From: DASZGL01 sp035938875 | Lineage (GTDB): Bacteria > Chloroflexota > Dormibacteria > Aeolococcales > Aeolococcaceae | Assembly (NCBI GenBank): GCA_035938875.1 | Contig: DASZGL010000115.1 | Coordinates: 1-57,468 of the forward strand | Direction: 5' to 3' | DNA length: 57,468 nucleotides | Shown here: positions 1-10,261 of the stretch, one piece after another | Position numbering within the stretch: position 1 is the first letter of the stretch | Layout: each line of letters begins with the position of its first letter | Translations under genes and position numbers: made by a program | Notes under the pieces: generated by a model | What the model saw: only the letters and a program-made list of their open reading frames with translations | The model's database searches: none | What the model was told of the DNA's origin: nothing

Positions 1-1
1 C

Positions 2-196
2 ACCAACATGGCCAAGTACGCGCCCATCGCTGGACCCTACACGCGCTACGTCATGCTCGGCGGCCGCAACGTCGGCCAGGGCGCGCTCATACGCTTCTAC
101 GTCCTGCACGTGGTGGCGCTGCCACTGATCGGATTCATCCTCATGGTCATCCACTTCTGGCGTGTCCGCAAAGACGGCTTCACCGGAGGCCTGTAA
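2..196 (+). CDS. Cytochrome b (b6-type), C-terminal fragment
   Basis: This is the end of a cytochrome b/b6 N-terminal-domain protein, the di-heme quinol-oxidising subunit of a bc/b6f-type complex in the cytoplasmic membrane. The frame is open to the window edge, so the start is missing. The visible segment carries the RFYVLHVVALPL stretch, with the histidine typical of the last haem-binding helix of cytochrome b6. It is followed by a hydrophobic helix ending HFWRVRKDG, a hallmark of this family's C-terminus. The next gene encodes the matching subunit IV-like half, so cytochrome b is split as in b6f-type complexes. The Rieske protein and the first haem-binding helices would lie upstream. Family assignment is firm; electron donor (probably menaquinol) is inference. 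Confidence 0.85.
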   Translation, partial: TNMAKYAPIAGPYTRYVMLGGRNVGQGALIRFYVLHVVALPLIGFILMVIHFWRVRKDGFTGGL

Positions 197-243
197 ACAT
201 GTCGAGGCACCAGTCTGCCCATTTCACAGGGAATTGTTGAAGC

Positions 244-831
244 ATGGCAACCGTGGTCGGGGGCAACGGCGGGGCTGACGGCGAGGGCAACGGCGGACCG
301 GTGCGCACGGCGACGCGCGCAGCGACGCGCACGCGTCCCGCCACCGGCCCTGAGCTGGTCACACCGCCGCTGGTCGTCCGCCGTCGTGAGGAGGAGGAGA
401 CCGTGGTCACCTTCCCCGCGCTCATCTATCGCGAGTTTCTCGCCGGCCTGGCCATCTTCGTCTTTCTCATGCTCGTCTCCATCTGGGTCAACGCGCCATT
501 GCTGCAGCGAGCCAACACGGCGATCACGCCCAATCCGGCGAAGGCTCCGTGGTACTTCCTGGGTCTGCAGGAGCTGCTGGAGCGCTTCCCGCCGGTCATG
601 GCCGGCGTCGCCTTTCCCACGTTCGTGATCGTCGGCATGATGCTCACCCCCTACCTCGACAAGAATCCGAGCCGCCGCCCCCAGGACCGCAAGGTGGCCA
701 TCTCGCTGTTCACCGTCTACGTCATGCTCGCCGTCGCCTTCGTGGTCATCGGCGTCTTCTTCCGCGGACTGGCGTTCACCTGGGATTGGTTCCGCATCCT
801 CGGTCATCCGGGGGTGAATCCCCAGGTATGA
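244..831 (+). CDS. Cytochrome b C-terminal half / subunit IV-like protein
   Basis: This is the second half of a split cytochrome b, forming the quinol-oxidising site together with the upstream b6-like subunit. The protein has 195 residues. Residues 1-55 are a Gly/Arg/Thr-rich, probably cytoplasmic tail. Then come three hydrophobic helices (about 60-80, 120-140, 155-175). Between the first two lies NPAKAPWYFLGLQELL, the counterpart of the PEWY loop at the Qo site. Here it reads APWY, so the conserved glutamate of PEWY is replaced, which is common in menaquinone-using relatives. The start ATG follows the cytochrome b stop by 47 nt. The stop overlaps the next start (ATGA). Confidence 0.85.
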   Translation: MATVVGGNGGADGEGNGGPVRTATRAATRTRPATGPELVTPPLVVRRREEEETVVTFPALIYREFLAGLAIFVFLMLVSIWVNAPLLQRANTAITPNPAKAPWYFLGLQELLERFPPVMAGVAFPTFVIVGMMLTPYLDKNPSRRPQDRKVAISLFTVYVMLAVAFVVIGVFFRGLAFTWDWFRILGHPGVNPQV

Positions 832-1781
832 ACAAGCTGTTCCTGGTGCTGGCAGCGCTGCTGCTGGGCCTGATCGGCGTCGCCGCCGCCAAGGACAGCC
901 ACGATCGTGCCTATCTCTCGATCCAGGACCAGTACCGCAACGATCACCCCGGCTCGACCTTCGACTCACAGGTGCAGCAGCTGTTCCCCTCGTTTCCCAC
1001 CGCCAAGCGCGGCGACACGTTCCGCACCGAGCGCTGCATCAGCTGTCACGTCCCTGACATCTCGATCATCGGGCCGCAGCAGGCGGCCGCCAACCTCTCG
1101 GCCGACTTCCTCAAGTACGAACCCGACGCGCAGCACCTCATCCAGGCATACGGGCTGACGCTCAAGCATCCTGCGCTGGTCACCCAGGCGCTGTACGACA
1201 CCTACGGGCAGGACACCTTCGCCACCAGCGACGGCTTCCACCCATACTCCTTCACCCCGCTCAACCAGAAGACGCCGCAGCAACCCAAGCTCGCTGGATT
1301 CATCCCCGCGTTCATCAGCCCCGCCGCCAACGGCGGCAAGCCGCTGGGCATCGACCAGACGGGATGCATCGTCTGCCACAACGGCCAGCGCAATGCGCTC
1401 GACGACACCCACGCGCATCTGAACCTGATCATCAACCCCGAGTACTCGTACACCGCAGGCGCAGCGCTGTACTACAAGTTCTGCGCCAGCTGCCACGGTG
1501 GGCTGGGTGAGGGCAACGTCGGCCCGCCGCTGAGCAACCAGGATAGGCTCGGCTTCTTCAACGAGGACTACTACTACCGCTGCATCGAATACGGCTACAC
1601 GGACTTCGAACATCTCGGTAGCGTCATGCCGGCGTGGGGATCGGTGGCGCCCGACTTCACCTACGACGCCACGCGCGACAAGACCCGGCCCACCGGCAAC
1701 GTCCGGCAGCTGAGCGAGGACCAGATCCACACCCTGGTACAGTTCATCCGCCACTGGGAGAGCTACGACACCCTGCCATGA
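828..1781 (+). CDS. Triheme c-type cytochrome of the bc-type complex
   Basis: Probable membrane-anchored electron-transfer subunit replacing cytochrome c1/f. The 317-residue protein begins with an uncleaved-looking hydrophobic segment (about residues 3-21). It carries three CXXCH haem-attachment sites at about 70-74 (CISCH), 180-184 (CIVCH) and 219-223 (CASCH). A later SVMPAWG segment could supply a methionine axial ligand. The start ATG overlaps the upstream stop (ATGA), so it is translationally coupled to cytochrome b. Earlier in-frame codons exist but would begin inside the previous gene and lack a signal sequence. A triheme subunit is larger than the usual mono- or diheme c1. Assignment as complex subunit rests on the operon. 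Confidence 0.85.
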   Translation: MNKLFLVLAALLLGLIGVAAAKDSHDRAYLSIQDQYRNDHPGSTFDSQVQQLFPSFPTAKRGDTFRTERCISCHVPDISIIGPQQAAANLSADFLKYEPDAQHLIQAYGLTLKHPALVTQALYDTYGQDTFATSDGFHPYSFTPLNQKTPQQPKLAGFIPAFISPAANGGKPLGIDQTGCIVCHNGQRNALDDTHAHLNLIINPEYSYTAGAALYYKFCASCHGGLGEGNVGPPLSNQDRLGFFNEDYYYRCIEYGYTDFEHLGSVMPAWGSVAPDFTYDATRDKTRPTGNVRQLSEDQIHTLVQFIRHWESYDTLP

Positions 1782-2032
1782 GCAGCCAAATCGCCGGCTC
1801 CGAGATGACCCGTACCGCGGCACGGCGCGGGCAAAGATGGTGGGCGCCGTACGCGGTGGCCCTGGTGCTCGGCAACATCTTCGGGCTTACGTTCATGGTC
1901 CTCTTCCGTGCCAGCCAATCGCCCCGGGCTCGTGACATCTTCGGCACCGCGCTCGCCTTCAGCGTCATCATCCAGTTCACCGTCGTGTTCATCCTGGGGG
2001 AGAAGTTCCTCGAGAACTTCAAGTCACACTGA
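1778..2032 (+). CDS. Small two-helix membrane protein of the bc operon
   Basis: Encodes 84 residues; I do not recognise a named family. The N-terminus is polar and basic (RTAARRGQRWW). Two hydrophobic stretches follow at about 27-43 and 57-73, the second ending GEKFLENFKSH. It overlaps the cytochrome c stop by ATGA and its own stop by TGATG with the next small gene, so it is translated as part of the respiratory operon. A structural or assembly subunit of the quinol:cytochrome c reductase is the natural guess but is inference only. Confidence 0.7.
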   Translation: MSSQIAGSEMTRTAARRGQRWWAPYAVALVLGNIFGLTFMVLFRASQSPRARDIFGTALAFSVIIQFTVVFILGEKFLENFKSH

Positions 2033-2172
2033 TGCATCCACTCGCCGCTCTGATCGCCTCGCTCGACCCCGGTGACGCCGGTTGGGGTGACGTGCTCTTC
2101 GTCACCATCTGGGCCGTCGGCTCACTGGTGCTGGCTGCGTACTACTGCTATCGCAGCTTCCTAGCGCGGTAG
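2032..2172 (+). CDS. 46-residue single-helix membrane protein
   Basis: A very small reading frame of 46 codons, starting at the ATG that overlaps the preceding stop (TGATG) and ending at TAG. It has one hydrophobic segment (about residues 21-40, with WAVGSLVLAAYY) and ends in a short basic tail. Tight coupling to the bc-complex genes and a clear transmembrane profile support it being real. It may be a small supernumerary subunit like the PetG/PetN class, but no sequence similarity was established. Confidence 0.6.
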   Translation: MHPLAALIASLDPGDAGWGDVLFVTIWAVGSLVLAAYYCYRSFLAR

Positions 2173-2184
2173 CGCACAGACGCG

Positions 2185-2598
2185 GTGACACCGCAGACGG
2201 TGGATGAGCCAGTGACAGCGCAGCCCTCGCTGCCGGCGCCGCAACGGCTGCAGCGCAACCCGGTTGTTGCCGCCTCGCTGTCGATCGTCCCCGGACTCGG
2301 CCAGGTCTACAACCGTCAGTGGCGGCGAGCCGTGTTCTTCCTGCTCAGCACCCTGCTCACCATCGGTCCGGCGGTGCTTCTCATCATGGCCGGCGAGCGC
2401 CTGGGCAGCACCCTGCTCAACAACAAACAGTTCACCGCATTCCTGCTGCTCGCCTTCGGCTCCATCATCGTCTTTCTTGCGCTGTTCCTTCTCGGACTTG
2501 CCTTCTGGGCGAGTGCGATCATCGACGCCCGACGCAGTGCCGTGGAAGCCGGCAGCGATCGCGCCAGCGCCGGGCGCTGGTGGTTCATGAACCTGTGA
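2185..2598 (+). CDS. Small multi-helix membrane protein (TM2-domain-like)
   Basis: The 137-residue protein contains SIVPGLGQVYNRQWRRAVFF near residue 35. This is the Pro-Gly-(L/T)-Gly-Gln-x-Tyr loop seen in TM2-domain and related small membrane proteins. Two or three hydrophobic segments follow (about 50-70, 85-112). The chosen start is GTG at 2185, 12 nt after the previous stop; a later GTG at 2209 is possible. The stop overlaps the start of the histidine kinase gene (GTGA), so it may be co-translated with the two-component pair. Function unknown. Confidence 0.65.
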   Translation: MTPQTVDEPVTAQPSLPAPQRLQRNPVVAASLSIVPGLGQVYNRQWRRAVFFLLSTLLTIGPAVLLIMAGERLGSTLLNNKQFTAFLLLAFGSIIVFLALFLLGLAFWASAIIDARRSAVEAGSDRASAGRWWFMNL

Positions 2599-4049
2599 GA
2601 AGCGCCTTGCTCACGTCGGCGGCCGGCGCGGTGCAGCGCATCCTCCCCCGACCCAGCGCGGGGCTCGACTGGCCGCGTCGCAGCCGCCCCCAGAGCGCGC
2701 TATCCGTCGAGGAGCGCGGCCGGCTGCAGCATTACGAGAGGCTCATCGGCTTGGCGCATCTCACCGTCGTGCCGCTGGCGCTCGCGGCCACGCTGGTGCG
2801 CGTTGACTACCTGCCGCCACCGCAGACTCCGTGGCTGGCGAGCCTGCTCGGTGGCACGCTGGTCTATGCCGTCGTCTACCACTTCGTCCTGCCCCGTGCC
2901 TGGCTTTCGCACGCCAAGGTGGTCATCGGTCTGTGCGTCGACGCCCTGATCACCACCGAGGTTGTGCGGCTCACCGGCTATCACATGAGCCTGCTCGTCT
3001 TCCTCTACTACCTCATCGTCATCGCCGGCGCACTGACCCTGGAGACGAGGACGCTGTATGCGATCTGCGCGCTGATCAGCGTGCTCTTCTGCGCGGCGTT
3101 GCCGCTCGATCCGCTGTTCGTCGGCGCTGCGTCGGCGCAGGTCGGTCACGTCGTCCTCTTCGTCGTCTCGGTGTGGCTGGTCGGTCTGATCAGCGGCGGC
3201 GCGGCGGTGCAGATACAGGGGGCCGAGAAGCGCCTGATGGACAGCCTGGCCACCCAGCGGGCGATCGCCGCCGAGAACGCGCAACTGTCGGTCGAGCTCG
3301 CCCGCCAGCTCGAGGCCAGCCAGTCACTCGCCGCGTCGCTGGAGCGGCAGCGCGAGGAGACGAGACGGCTCGCGGACATGCTGATCCGCGCCCAGGAGGA
3401 TGAGCGCCGCCGGGTGGCCCGCGAGCTCCACGACGAAGCCAACCAGACACTCGCGGCGCTCATGACCACCATCGACGCCGCCGAATCGGTGGGCAGACGG
3501 CAGGGCGGAGCCGAGCTGCTCGCCGCGCTGCAACGGTTGCGTCGCCTGGCCTCGGCGGCGCTGTCAGACCTGCAGCGCATCGCCACCGAGCTGCGACCAC
3601 CTGCGCTCGACGAGTTCGGGTTGCTGCCGGCGCTGACCAGGCACGTTCGCGATCGCACCGAGGCGACGTCGTTGTCCGCCGACGTCGACGTCGAGGGTCG
3701 CCGTCACCGGCTCGAGCCGGCTGTCGAAGTCGCCCTGTACCGCATCGCCCAGGAGGCGCTGGCCAACGTGCAGAAGCACAGCCAGGCGCGCTGCGTACAC
3801 CTGCGCCTGCGTTACCTGCCCCACACGGTGCGCCTCGACATCAGCGATGACGGCGTCGGCTTCGACTCCGCCGATGACGGCGACGGCGGCCGTCCCCGCC
3901 TCGGCATCGCCGGCATGCGCGAGCGTGCCAGCATCGTCGGCGGCACCGTCGACGTGACCACGCGCCCCGGTGGCGGGACTCGGGTCAGCGCGTCCATCCC
4001 GGTGGAAAGGGCCGCCGAGCTTCACGCGATGGCCGGAGGTGGCGCATGA
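2595..4049 (+). CDS. Membrane sensor histidine kinase (NarX/DegS-type, HisKA_3)
   Basis: Sensor kinase of the NarL/FixJ-partner class. The GTG start overlaps the previous stop and gives 484 residues. Several hydrophobic segments occupy about residues 50-200 and form the membrane sensor part. A coiled linker follows, then the HisKA_3 dimerisation box RVARELHDEANQT with the phospho-acceptor His at about residue 279. The ATPase domain shows the N box (EALANVQKHS), the G1 box (DDGVGFD) and the G2 region (GIAGMRERA). It overlaps the response regulator gene by ATGA. Position between the bc and oxidase operons suggests control of respiration. The sensed signal is unknown. Confidence 0.9.
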   Translation: MRSALLTSAAGAVQRILPRPSAGLDWPRRSRPQSALSVEERGRLQHYERLIGLAHLTVVPLALAATLVRVDYLPPPQTPWLASLLGGTLVYAVVYHFVLPRAWLSHAKVVIGLCVDALITTEVVRLTGYHMSLLVFLYYLIVIAGALTLETRTLYAICALISVLFCAALPLDPLFVGAASAQVGHVVLFVVSVWLVGLISGGAAVQIQGAEKRLMDSLATQRAIAAENAQLSVELARQLEASQSLAASLERQREETRRLADMLIRAQEDERRRVARELHDEANQTLAALMTTIDAAESVGRRQGGAELLAALQRLRRLASAALSDLQRIATELRPPALDEFGLLPALTRHVRDRTEATSLSADVDVEGRRHRLEPAVEVALYRIAQEALANVQKHSQARCVHLRLRYLPHTVRLDISDDGVGFDSADDGDGGRPRLGIAGMRERASIVGGTVDVTTRPGGGTRVSASIPVERAAELHAMAGGGA

Positions 4050-4717
4050 CCCGCGTCGCCGAGCGCATTCGCGTTCTCCTCGCCGACGACCACGCACTGT
4101 TTCGCGAGGGAGTCCGCTCTCTGCTGGAGACGCAGGACGACATGGAGGTGGTGGGGGAGGTCGAGGACGGCCGCAGCGCCGTGCAGCGCGCCATCGAGCT
4201 GAAACCCCACGTGGTGCTGATGGATATCACCATGCCCACCCTCGACGGCATCGAGGCGACGCGCCAGATTCACCTGCGCAATGAGGCGATCAAGGTGCTG
4301 ATGCTCACCATGCACGACAACGAGGATGTCTTCTTCCGCTCGCTCAGCGCGGGCGCCTCGGGTTACGTGCTCAAGCGCAGCGGGGGCATGGAGCTGATGG
4401 GCGCCATCCGGGCCACGCACCAGGGCAACTCCTACTTATCACCCTTCCTCGCCAGGGCGTTGATGACCGACTACCTGCATCGCGTCGACCGCGGCGTCGA
4501 GGAACAGCCGGCCCACAAGCGGCTGTCAGCGCGTGAACAGGAGGTGCTGAAGCTGATCGCCGAGGGTCGTTCCAGCCGTGAGATCGCCGCGCTCCTCGAC
4601 CTCTCGGTGAAGACGGTGCACAACCATCGCACCCGGCTGATGACCAAGCTGGACATCCATCGCAATGCCGACCTGGTGCGCTACGCGATCCGTCTCGGCA
4701 TGGTCGCCGTCGATTGA
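4046..4717 (+). CDS. NarL/FixJ-family response regulator
   Basis: Cognate DNA-binding regulator of the upstream kinase. The 223 residues comprise a receiver domain (1-125) with acidic pocket ADDH near residue 14 and phospho-acceptor Asp60 in VVLMDITMP. A LuxR-type helix-turn-helix follows at about 155-215 (LSAREQEVLKLIAEGRSSREIA, then SVKTVHNHRTRL). ATGA coupling to the kinase gene argues for a dedicated pair. A strong inverted repeat lies directly downstream, closing the operon. Confidence 0.93.
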   Translation: MTRVAERIRVLLADDHALFREGVRSLLETQDDMEVVGEVEDGRSAVQRAIELKPHVVLMDITMPTLDGIEATRQIHLRNEAIKVLMLTMHDNEDVFFRSLSAGASGYVLKRSGGMELMGAIRATHQGNSYLSPFLARALMTDYLHRVDRGVEEQPAHKRLSAREQEVLKLIAEGRSSREIAALLDLSVKTVHNHRTRLMTKLDIHRNADLVRYAIRLGMVAVD

Positions 4718-4729
4718 GCGTCTTTACCA

Positions 4730-4769
4730 CCCCACGGATTCCGCACCCGACCCCCGCGAATCCGTGGGG
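4730..4769 (+). terminator. Perfect 12-bp inverted repeat after the response regulator
   Basis: The arms CCCCACGGATTC (4730-4741) and GAATCCGTGGGG (4758-4769) are exact reverse complements around a 16-nt loop, starting 12 nt after the response-regulator stop. No U-tract follows, so a classical intrinsic terminator is not proven. The position fits a terminator or mRNA 3' end. A protein-binding site is the alternative. Confidence 0.5.
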
Positions 4770-4795
4770 GCCCCGTGCTATGTTTCTGCGCCGTC

Positions 4796-4990
4796 ATGGG
4801 ACTGCTCGATGCGCTGCGCCGGCGACGAGGCGAATCGGCCACGACGCATGCAGGCAGCCGGCGCCTCCCCGATCCCGCACGAGTGCCCACCGCCCGGGGC
4901 ACCTGGGAGGAGGCGGCGTTGACCAACGTCGACATCACCGAGGTGGTGAAGCGGCAGATCGGGACGATCACGCCGCCCTGGAAGAAGTGA
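4796..4990 (+). CDS. Hypothetical 64-residue protein
   Basis: Not recognised. Starting at ATG 4796 it gives 64 residues. There is a basic N-terminal stretch (LRRRRGES), a proline-rich middle, and a distinct C-terminus (TNVDITEVVKRQIGTITPPWKK, about residues 43-64) that looks conserved-like rather than random. A TATGTT element lies 11 nt before the start. Its stop overlaps the GTG of the thioredoxin-like lipoprotein gene (GTGA), which supports it being translated. No membrane segment. Confidence 0.5.
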   Translation: MGLLDALRRRRGESATTHAGSRRLPDPARVPTARGTWEEAALTNVDITEVVKRQIGTITPPWKK

Positions 4991-5595
4991 ATTCGCATCC
5001 GCACGGCGGATGGGTGCGGATGATCTTGGTTACGTCGACTCTGCTTCTGGCCGGCTGCGCTGACGTCGTCGTCCAGCACGGCGACCATCCCGATGGGCCG
5101 GTGCCCTCGGGTGCGGCGGCGGCGCCGGTCGATTCCACACCGTTCGCGGGTCTTGCCTCACCACCAGACGCCGCCGCTGTTGCCGCGCTGCGCGTGGCAC
5201 CGCTGAGCGGCGGCTCGGCGATCAGCCTGGGCGGCCTGCTCGGCTCCAGGGCCACCGTGGTCGCCTTCTGGGAGACGACGTGCGCGCCGTGCGCCGAGGA
5301 GCTCCCCGGACTGCAGCGGATCGCGCCGCCGCTGCAGGCGCAGGGGGTTCGCGTGATCCTCGTCGACGTCTACGACTCCGCAGGCGACGCGCGCGGTTAC
5401 CTCACCGCTCACTCGGTCACGCTGCCGTCGTTCTACGACGGCGATGCCGCGACCCACGACGCGCTGCGCCTGCTGGGTGTGCCGACCACGGCGGTGCTCG
5501 GCGCCGGCGGCTCGGTGGTGGCACGCCTCGAGGGTTCGGCGGACAACGCCGGGCTTGCTGCGCAGCTGGCGTCAATGGGCTTTTCGACCCAATGA
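4987..5595 (+). CDS. TlpA/ResA-like thioredoxin-fold lipoprotein
   Basis: Predicted membrane-attached thiol-disulfide oxidoreductase acting outside the cytoplasm. From the coupled GTG start it has 202 residues. A short hydrophobic signal ends in the lipobox LLAGC. A Ser/Ala/Pro-rich linker follows, then a thioredoxin fold with the active site WETTCAPC (CXXC, near residue 100) and the cis-proline region GVPTTAV. Starts at 5014 or 5020 would also retain the lipobox. Relatives reduce apocytochrome c haem-binding cysteines or help insert copper into oxidase subunit II. Its place just before the oxidase genes, and near a triheme cytochrome, fits either role. Confidence 0.8.
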   Translation: MNSHPHGGWVRMILVTSTLLLAGCADVVVQHGDHPDGPVPSGAAAAPVDSTPFAGLASPPDAAAVAALRVAPLSGGSAISLGGLLGSRATVVAFWETTCAPCAEELPGLQRIAPPLQAQGVRVILVDVYDSAGDARGYLTAHSVTLPSFYDGDAATHDALRLLGVPTTAVLGAGGSVVARLEGSADNAGLAAQLASMGFSTQ

Positions 5596-5819
5596 AGGGT
5601 CGCTCTGGCTGCGATTTTCGAGTTGGGCCAGTGGGGCAATCGACCTATGCGTGGTGAGTTTGACGGCGCCTGCGAGAGCCTGCCAGAATTCCCCCTGCCC
5701 GGCCAGTGTCGCGTGCCGACGGCGCGGCAGGCCCCGTGTCCGACGCCTCAGCGCCACGCGCGGTGCCACAGGCGGCGGAGATTCTCCGACGTCACCAGAC
5801 CACATGAGGGCCATGGCCG

Positions 5820-6562
5820 GTGAGCTTGCTCGGGGTTGACACCTCGCCGCTGCACTCCGCGGGCCCGGTCAACGACCACATCAACTTCGTCTACACATTC
5901 ATCTTCTGGACCTCGGTGGTCATCTTCTTCGGGGTCGCCAGCGCGATCGTCTACTTCGCGCTTCGCTTCCGGCGCAAGAGCGACGACGAGGAGCCGGTGC
6001 AGACCCACGGCAACAACCGGCTGGAGGTGATCTGGACGGCGATCCCCTTCGCCATCCTGGCGACGCTCTTCGGCATCACTGCGTCCAACATGTCGTTCAT
6101 CACCAGCGCGCCGGCCAACTCGATGAAGGTCTGCGTCGAGGGTGTGCAGTTCTCCTGGACGTTCTATTACGAGGACAGCTGCGGCACTCCGCACGCCACC
6201 AGCGGCGGCCGGGTCTCGTACCGGCCCGCCGACCCCGCGGTGGTGAGCAGCGGCGGCGGCAAGCTCTACATTCCCGTGGGCAAACCCGTGGCGCTCGAGG
6301 TCGTCTCTGACGACGTCAACCACAGCTTCTACGTGCCCCGGCTTGCCGGCCAGGTCAACGCCATACCCGGGCAGCCGAATCACATGTGGCTGCAGGCTGA
6401 TCGGGCCGGTGAGTTCAAGGGTCAGTGCACCGAGCTGTGCGGCAGCGGACACGCCGGGATGCTGCTCGACGTCATCGCCATACCCACCGACAACTTCGAC
6501 ACCTGCCTGAATCAGCTGAGGAACAAGCAGCCACCGTCGGCGTGCACCGGAGGGAATGCCTG

Positions 6563-6563
<1 letters not shown>
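5820..6563 (+). CDS. coxB: Cytochrome c oxidase subunit II
   Basis: Electron-entry subunit of an aa3-type oxidase. The 247 residues start at GTG 5820. There are two transmembrane helices (about 22-46 and 68-90), then a cupredoxin domain facing outward. The binuclear CuA ligands are all present: His168 (NHSFYVP), Cys203, Cys207, His211 and Met214 (CTELCGSGHAGM). No C-terminal cytochrome c domain is fused, so it is not a caa3-type subunit. The stop overlaps the coxA start (TGATG). The 224 nt upstream contain no gene I can support. Confidence 0.95.
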
Positions 6564-8256
<1,693 letters not shown>

Positions 8257-8260
<4 letters not shown>

Positions 8261-9300
8261 GCTCGTTGTCCCGGCTGCTCTCCGCGACCGCACGCGACGA
8301 GGGTCGCCTGCCGTCGCCAGCGCTGCGCCGCCTGGCCGTGACCACCGTGGTGATCACCTACCTGCTCGTCGTCTGGGGCGGCGTGGTCCGGGTCAGCGGC
8401 AGTGGCCTGGGGTGCGGGACTCGCGACGACTGGCCGTTGTGCCAGGGACGCCTCCTGCCCACCTGGAACGAGTACGCGGTCATCGAGTTCACCCATCGCT
8501 GGCTGGCGGCGATGGCGACCGTGCTCGTCGTCGCCCTGGTCGCCGTCGCCTGGGCGCGATATCGCCACCTGCGTCGCATCACAGTCGCCGCCAGCGCGGT
8601 GGCGGCGCTCTTCATCGTCCAGATCCTGCTCGGTGCCGCGACGGTCGAGCTCAAGCTGCCCGGCAGCGTGGTCATGGTGCACCTCGCCAACGCGTTGCTG
8701 CTCCTCGGCGCCCTGGTGTTCATCGCCGTGCAGACGTACGCGGTCGCCCTGCGCCGCACGCTGCACCGCGTGGCTGAGGATCTCAGCAGCAGCCGCGCGG
8801 CGCGGCGGATGATGTACGCGGCGGGCGCGACCTATGCCCTGGTGCTCAGCGGAGCGCTCGTCGTCGCCGACGGAGCCGGGGCGGCGTGTGACGGCTGGCC
8901 ACTCTGCGGCAACGGTTTTGGCCTGGACAGCGGCCGGCTGGCGACGATCAACCTGGTGCACCGCGCCGCCGCCGGCGTCGTCGCGGTCTTCGTCGGCTAC
9001 GCCACCGCGAAGGTCCTGCGCAGCCATCGCGGCGGCACAGCCGTCAGAGCGACGGCCGCAGCCGTTTACCTGCTGCTCCTCGCTCAGGTTGTTGCCGGCG
9101 CGCTGGTCGTCGAGCTACGGCTTCCCGCGACCGCTCGAGGCATCCACCTGGCGCTGGCCAGCGCGCTGTTCGCGACCACCACGCTGCTGGCCATGCTGGT
9201 CAACCGCGGACTCCTCGAGGACGTGGCGGCGCGACGCGCGACGGTGGTGGCGCGAACGTTGCGCGAGCCGGCAGCCCACGCAGGAACCGCGACGTCATGA
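8257..9300 (+). CDS. ctaA: Haem A synthase (COX15/CtaA family)
   Basis: Oxidises haem O to haem A for the oxidase. The 347-residue polytopic membrane protein has eight likely helices in two similar halves. Each half has a GxGxxCxxWPLC-type loop (GLGCGTRDDWPLC near residue 50, ACDGWPLCGN near 210) and conserved haem-ligand histidines (EFTHRWLA, VMVHLAN, LVHRAAAG, GIHLALA). The GTG start overlaps the coxA stop (GTGA). The stop overlaps ctaB (ATGA), placing both haem-A enzymes in the oxidase operon. Confidence 0.93.
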
Positions 9301-10244
9301 GCATCGCGCTGCGCGTCGACGTTCCCGTTCTCGAGGCGCCGGTGCGGGACCTGGTCGCGCCGCGGCTGCGCTCGCGCACCCAGCTGCTGCGCGACTACGT
9401 GGCCCTGACCAAGCCTCGGATCATCGTCCTGCTCGAGGTCACCGCGCTCGCGGCGATGGTCATGGCCGCACGGGGATGGCCGGGCACCGGGGTGGTTCTG
9501 GCGACGCTTGCCGGCGGGGCGCTGGCCGCAGGAGGGGCCAACGCCATCAACATGTGGTTCGACCGCGACATCGATCGCAGCATGGGCCGCACCTGTTCTA
9601 GGCCCATCCCCAGCGGGCGGATCGCAGCGACGCACGCCCTGTGCTTCGGCAGCGGCCTCGGGCTTGCCGCGTTCACCGTGCTCGCCGTGTTCACCAATAT
9701 GCTGGCGGCGTTGCTGGCCAGCGCCGCGCTGCTCTTCTACGTTCTCGTCTACACGATGTACCTGAAGCGAAACTCGATGCAGAACATCGTCATCGGCGGC
9801 GCCGCCGGCGCGGTGCCACCGCTGGTCGGCTGGTCGGCGGTGACCGGGCGTCTCGACATCACCGCACTGTTTCTCTTCGCCGTCGTCTTTTACTGGACGC
9901 CGCCGCATTTCTGGTCACTTGCACTGCTGATACAAGGTGACTACGCGCGCGCCCATGTCCCCATGCTGCCCGTCGTCGCCGGGGTGCAGCGCACCCGGAC
10001 GTTCATCGCGCTGTACTCCTTGATCCTGGTGATGGTCACCGTCCTCCCCTGGCTGGCAGGCTCCTTCGGTGGGCTGTATCTCATCGGCGCGCTGTGCCTC
10101 GACGCGCTGTTTCTCGCCGACGCGCTGCGCGTCGTCTACGACCCGACGCCCCGGGCGGCGCGGCGCCTCTTCCACTTCTCATTGCTCTACCTCGCACTGC
10201 TCTTCGCGGTGATGGCCATCGACCGCGTGGTCATCGGCGGCTGA
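9297..10244 (+). CDS. ctaB: Protohaem IX farnesyltransferase (haem O synthase)
   Basis: UbiA-family prenyltransferase converting haem B to haem O, the substrate of CtaA. It has 315 residues and about nine helices after a 35-residue cytoplasmic lead. The prenyl-diphosphate/Mg site reads NMWFDRDIDRSM followed by TCSRPIPSGRI. The second conserved loop includes YTMYLKRNSMQNIVIGG. WTPPHFWSLAL and the YARAHVPMLP motif also match the family. ATGA overlap with ctaA shows coordinated translation. Confidence 0.95.
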   Translation: MSIALRVDVPVLEAPVRDLVAPRLRSRTQLLRDYVALTKPRIIVLLEVTALAAMVMAARGWPGTGVVLATLAGGALAAGGANAINMWFDRDIDRSMGRTCSRPIPSGRIAATHALCFGSGLGLAAFTVLAVFTNMLAALLASAALLFYVLVYTMYLKRNSMQNIVIGGAAGAVPPLVGWSAVTGRLDITALFLFAVVFYWTPPHFWSLALLIQGDYARAHVPMLPVVAGVQRTRTFIALYSLILVMVTVLPWLAGSFGGLYLIGALCLDALFLADALRVVYDPTPRAARRLFHFSLLYLALLFAVMAIDRVVIGG

Positions 10245-10261
10245 GGCATCCGGAGGAACGC

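Noticed and set aside
5596..5819. Small gene between the TlpA-like and coxB genes
   Set aside because: Short frames exist in several phases, but none has a ribosome site, membrane profile or coupling.
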